In this document: in pieces, positions 63,791 through 64,000 of the stretch
How positions within the stretch are numbered: the stretch's first letter is position 1
Layout: every line of letters begins with the position of its first letter
DNA from: Parashewanella curva
GTDB taxonomy: Bacteria > Pseudomonadota > Gammaproteobacteria > Enterobacterales > Shewanellaceae
Direction of reading: 5' to 3'
Length of the DNA: 64,000 bases
Assembly (NCBI RefSeq): GCF_003675895.1
Contig: NZ_ML014766.1
Coordinates: forward strand, 18,327 to 82,326
The notes under the pieces: generated by a model
Told to the model about the DNA's origin: nothing
Databases searched by the model: none
The model's input: the letters and a program-made list of their open reading frames with translations, nothing else
Made by a program: the position numbers and the translations under genes

Positions 63791-63830
63791 AATCGGCATA
63801 GTGGTCTTTATTTGTCAAAGGCTACAGCTA

Positions 63831-64000
63831 ATGCGACATCAACATAGAAGCCCTGAAGAGTGGCTGCACCTTTTAGAAGAGCAACGGGATTCAGGATTAA
63901 CCATAGGTCAATTCTGTCATCAAAAATCGATCCTTATCCAATCATTCCATAACGCCAAAGCTAAAATAAAACGCTTACGTAAAGAAGTGGAACACAGTAA
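63831..64000 (+). CDS. IS66-type accessory protein TnpA, N-terminal part
   Basis: The frame starting at ATG 63831 runs through the right window edge (56 codons seen). The start MRHQHRSPEEWLHLLEEQRDSGLTIGQFCHQKSI resembles the TnpA helper of IS66 elements: a SPEEW opening, then a GLTxxxFC block, then a basic helix. Neither the left inverted repeat of the element nor its TnpB and transposase genes can be seen from here. It may be an intact insertion sequence or a fragment. Confidence 0.65.
   Translation, partial: MRHQHRSPEEWLHLLEEQRDSGLTIGQFCHQKSILIQSFHNAKAKIKRLRKEVEHS

Overview
The window reads as chromosome of a marine gammaproteobacterium of the Shewanella/Parashewanella type. The main evidence is conserved core gene order: prmB-aroC-NAD-kinase-like-yfcL next to mnmC/fabB, then smrB, sixA, fadI/fadJ, the MoxR/Bat block, and alaS/csrA with a tRNA-Ser/tRNA-Arg cluster. 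Set between these core blocks are large eukaryotic-like proteins (ankyrin repeats, a J-domain-like segment) and large orphan proteins. That mix resembles Parashewanella, but the assignment is inference from gene content only.

Layout. 1-1763: start of a TonB-dependent receptor and a porin. 1883-8115: SOS-type DNA polymerase II under a consensus LexA box, divergent from a dinG-yfcA-priC operon. 8113-9312: a TA-flanked miniature element and a histone-deacetylase-family hydrolase. 9382-13426: three orphan genes, one with an internally duplicated membrane module. 13635-17553: 4.5S RNA, fabB, a second copy of the miniature element, and mnmC with a degraded methyltransferase half. 17652-20090: a J-domain-like/ankyrin protein. 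20124-25336: yfcL, NAD-kinase-like, aroC and prmB on the minus strand; a different miniature element; then smrB, a VOC protein and sixA. 25671-32938: an M16 protease and a 1423-residue propeller/PAS/GGDEF/EAL protein. 33009-33632: a candidate sigma-54 promoter followed by three tiny genes, the first a secreted peptide made of six copies of a nine-residue unit. 33892-37329: fadIJ with a FadR-like operator. 37646-45870: MoxR/DUF58/BatA/BatB/BatD, then an ECF sigma factor and its DUF3379 partner. 45918-53046: ankyrin proteins, a small zinc protein, a frameshifted membrane gene and a PhnA-type protein. 53040-59830: ogt, an ABC exporter, six tRNAs, csrA and alaS. 60068-63790: two tandem paralogues with amidoligase-like motifs. 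63831-64000: start of an IS66-type accessory gene.

The core genes cover fatty-acid synthesis and oxidation (fabB; fadI/fadJ), shikimate output (aroC), ribosome and tRNA modification or rescue (prmB, mnmC, smrB, alaS), DNA damage response (polB, dinG, priC, ogt) and envelope quality control (MoxR/Bat). The accessory proteins (three ankyrin proteins, the duplicated 717-residue protein, the amidoligase-like pair) look like candidates for interaction with a host or competitors, but no secretion machinery is visible here.

The best leads for new biology are the sigma-54 repeat-peptide operon (33009-33632), the tandem amidoligase-like paralogues (60068-63790), the mnmC with a dead-looking methyltransferase domain, and the two families of nested-hairpin miniature elements lying directly upstream of housekeeping genes. 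All calls come from reading the sequence; no database search was run.
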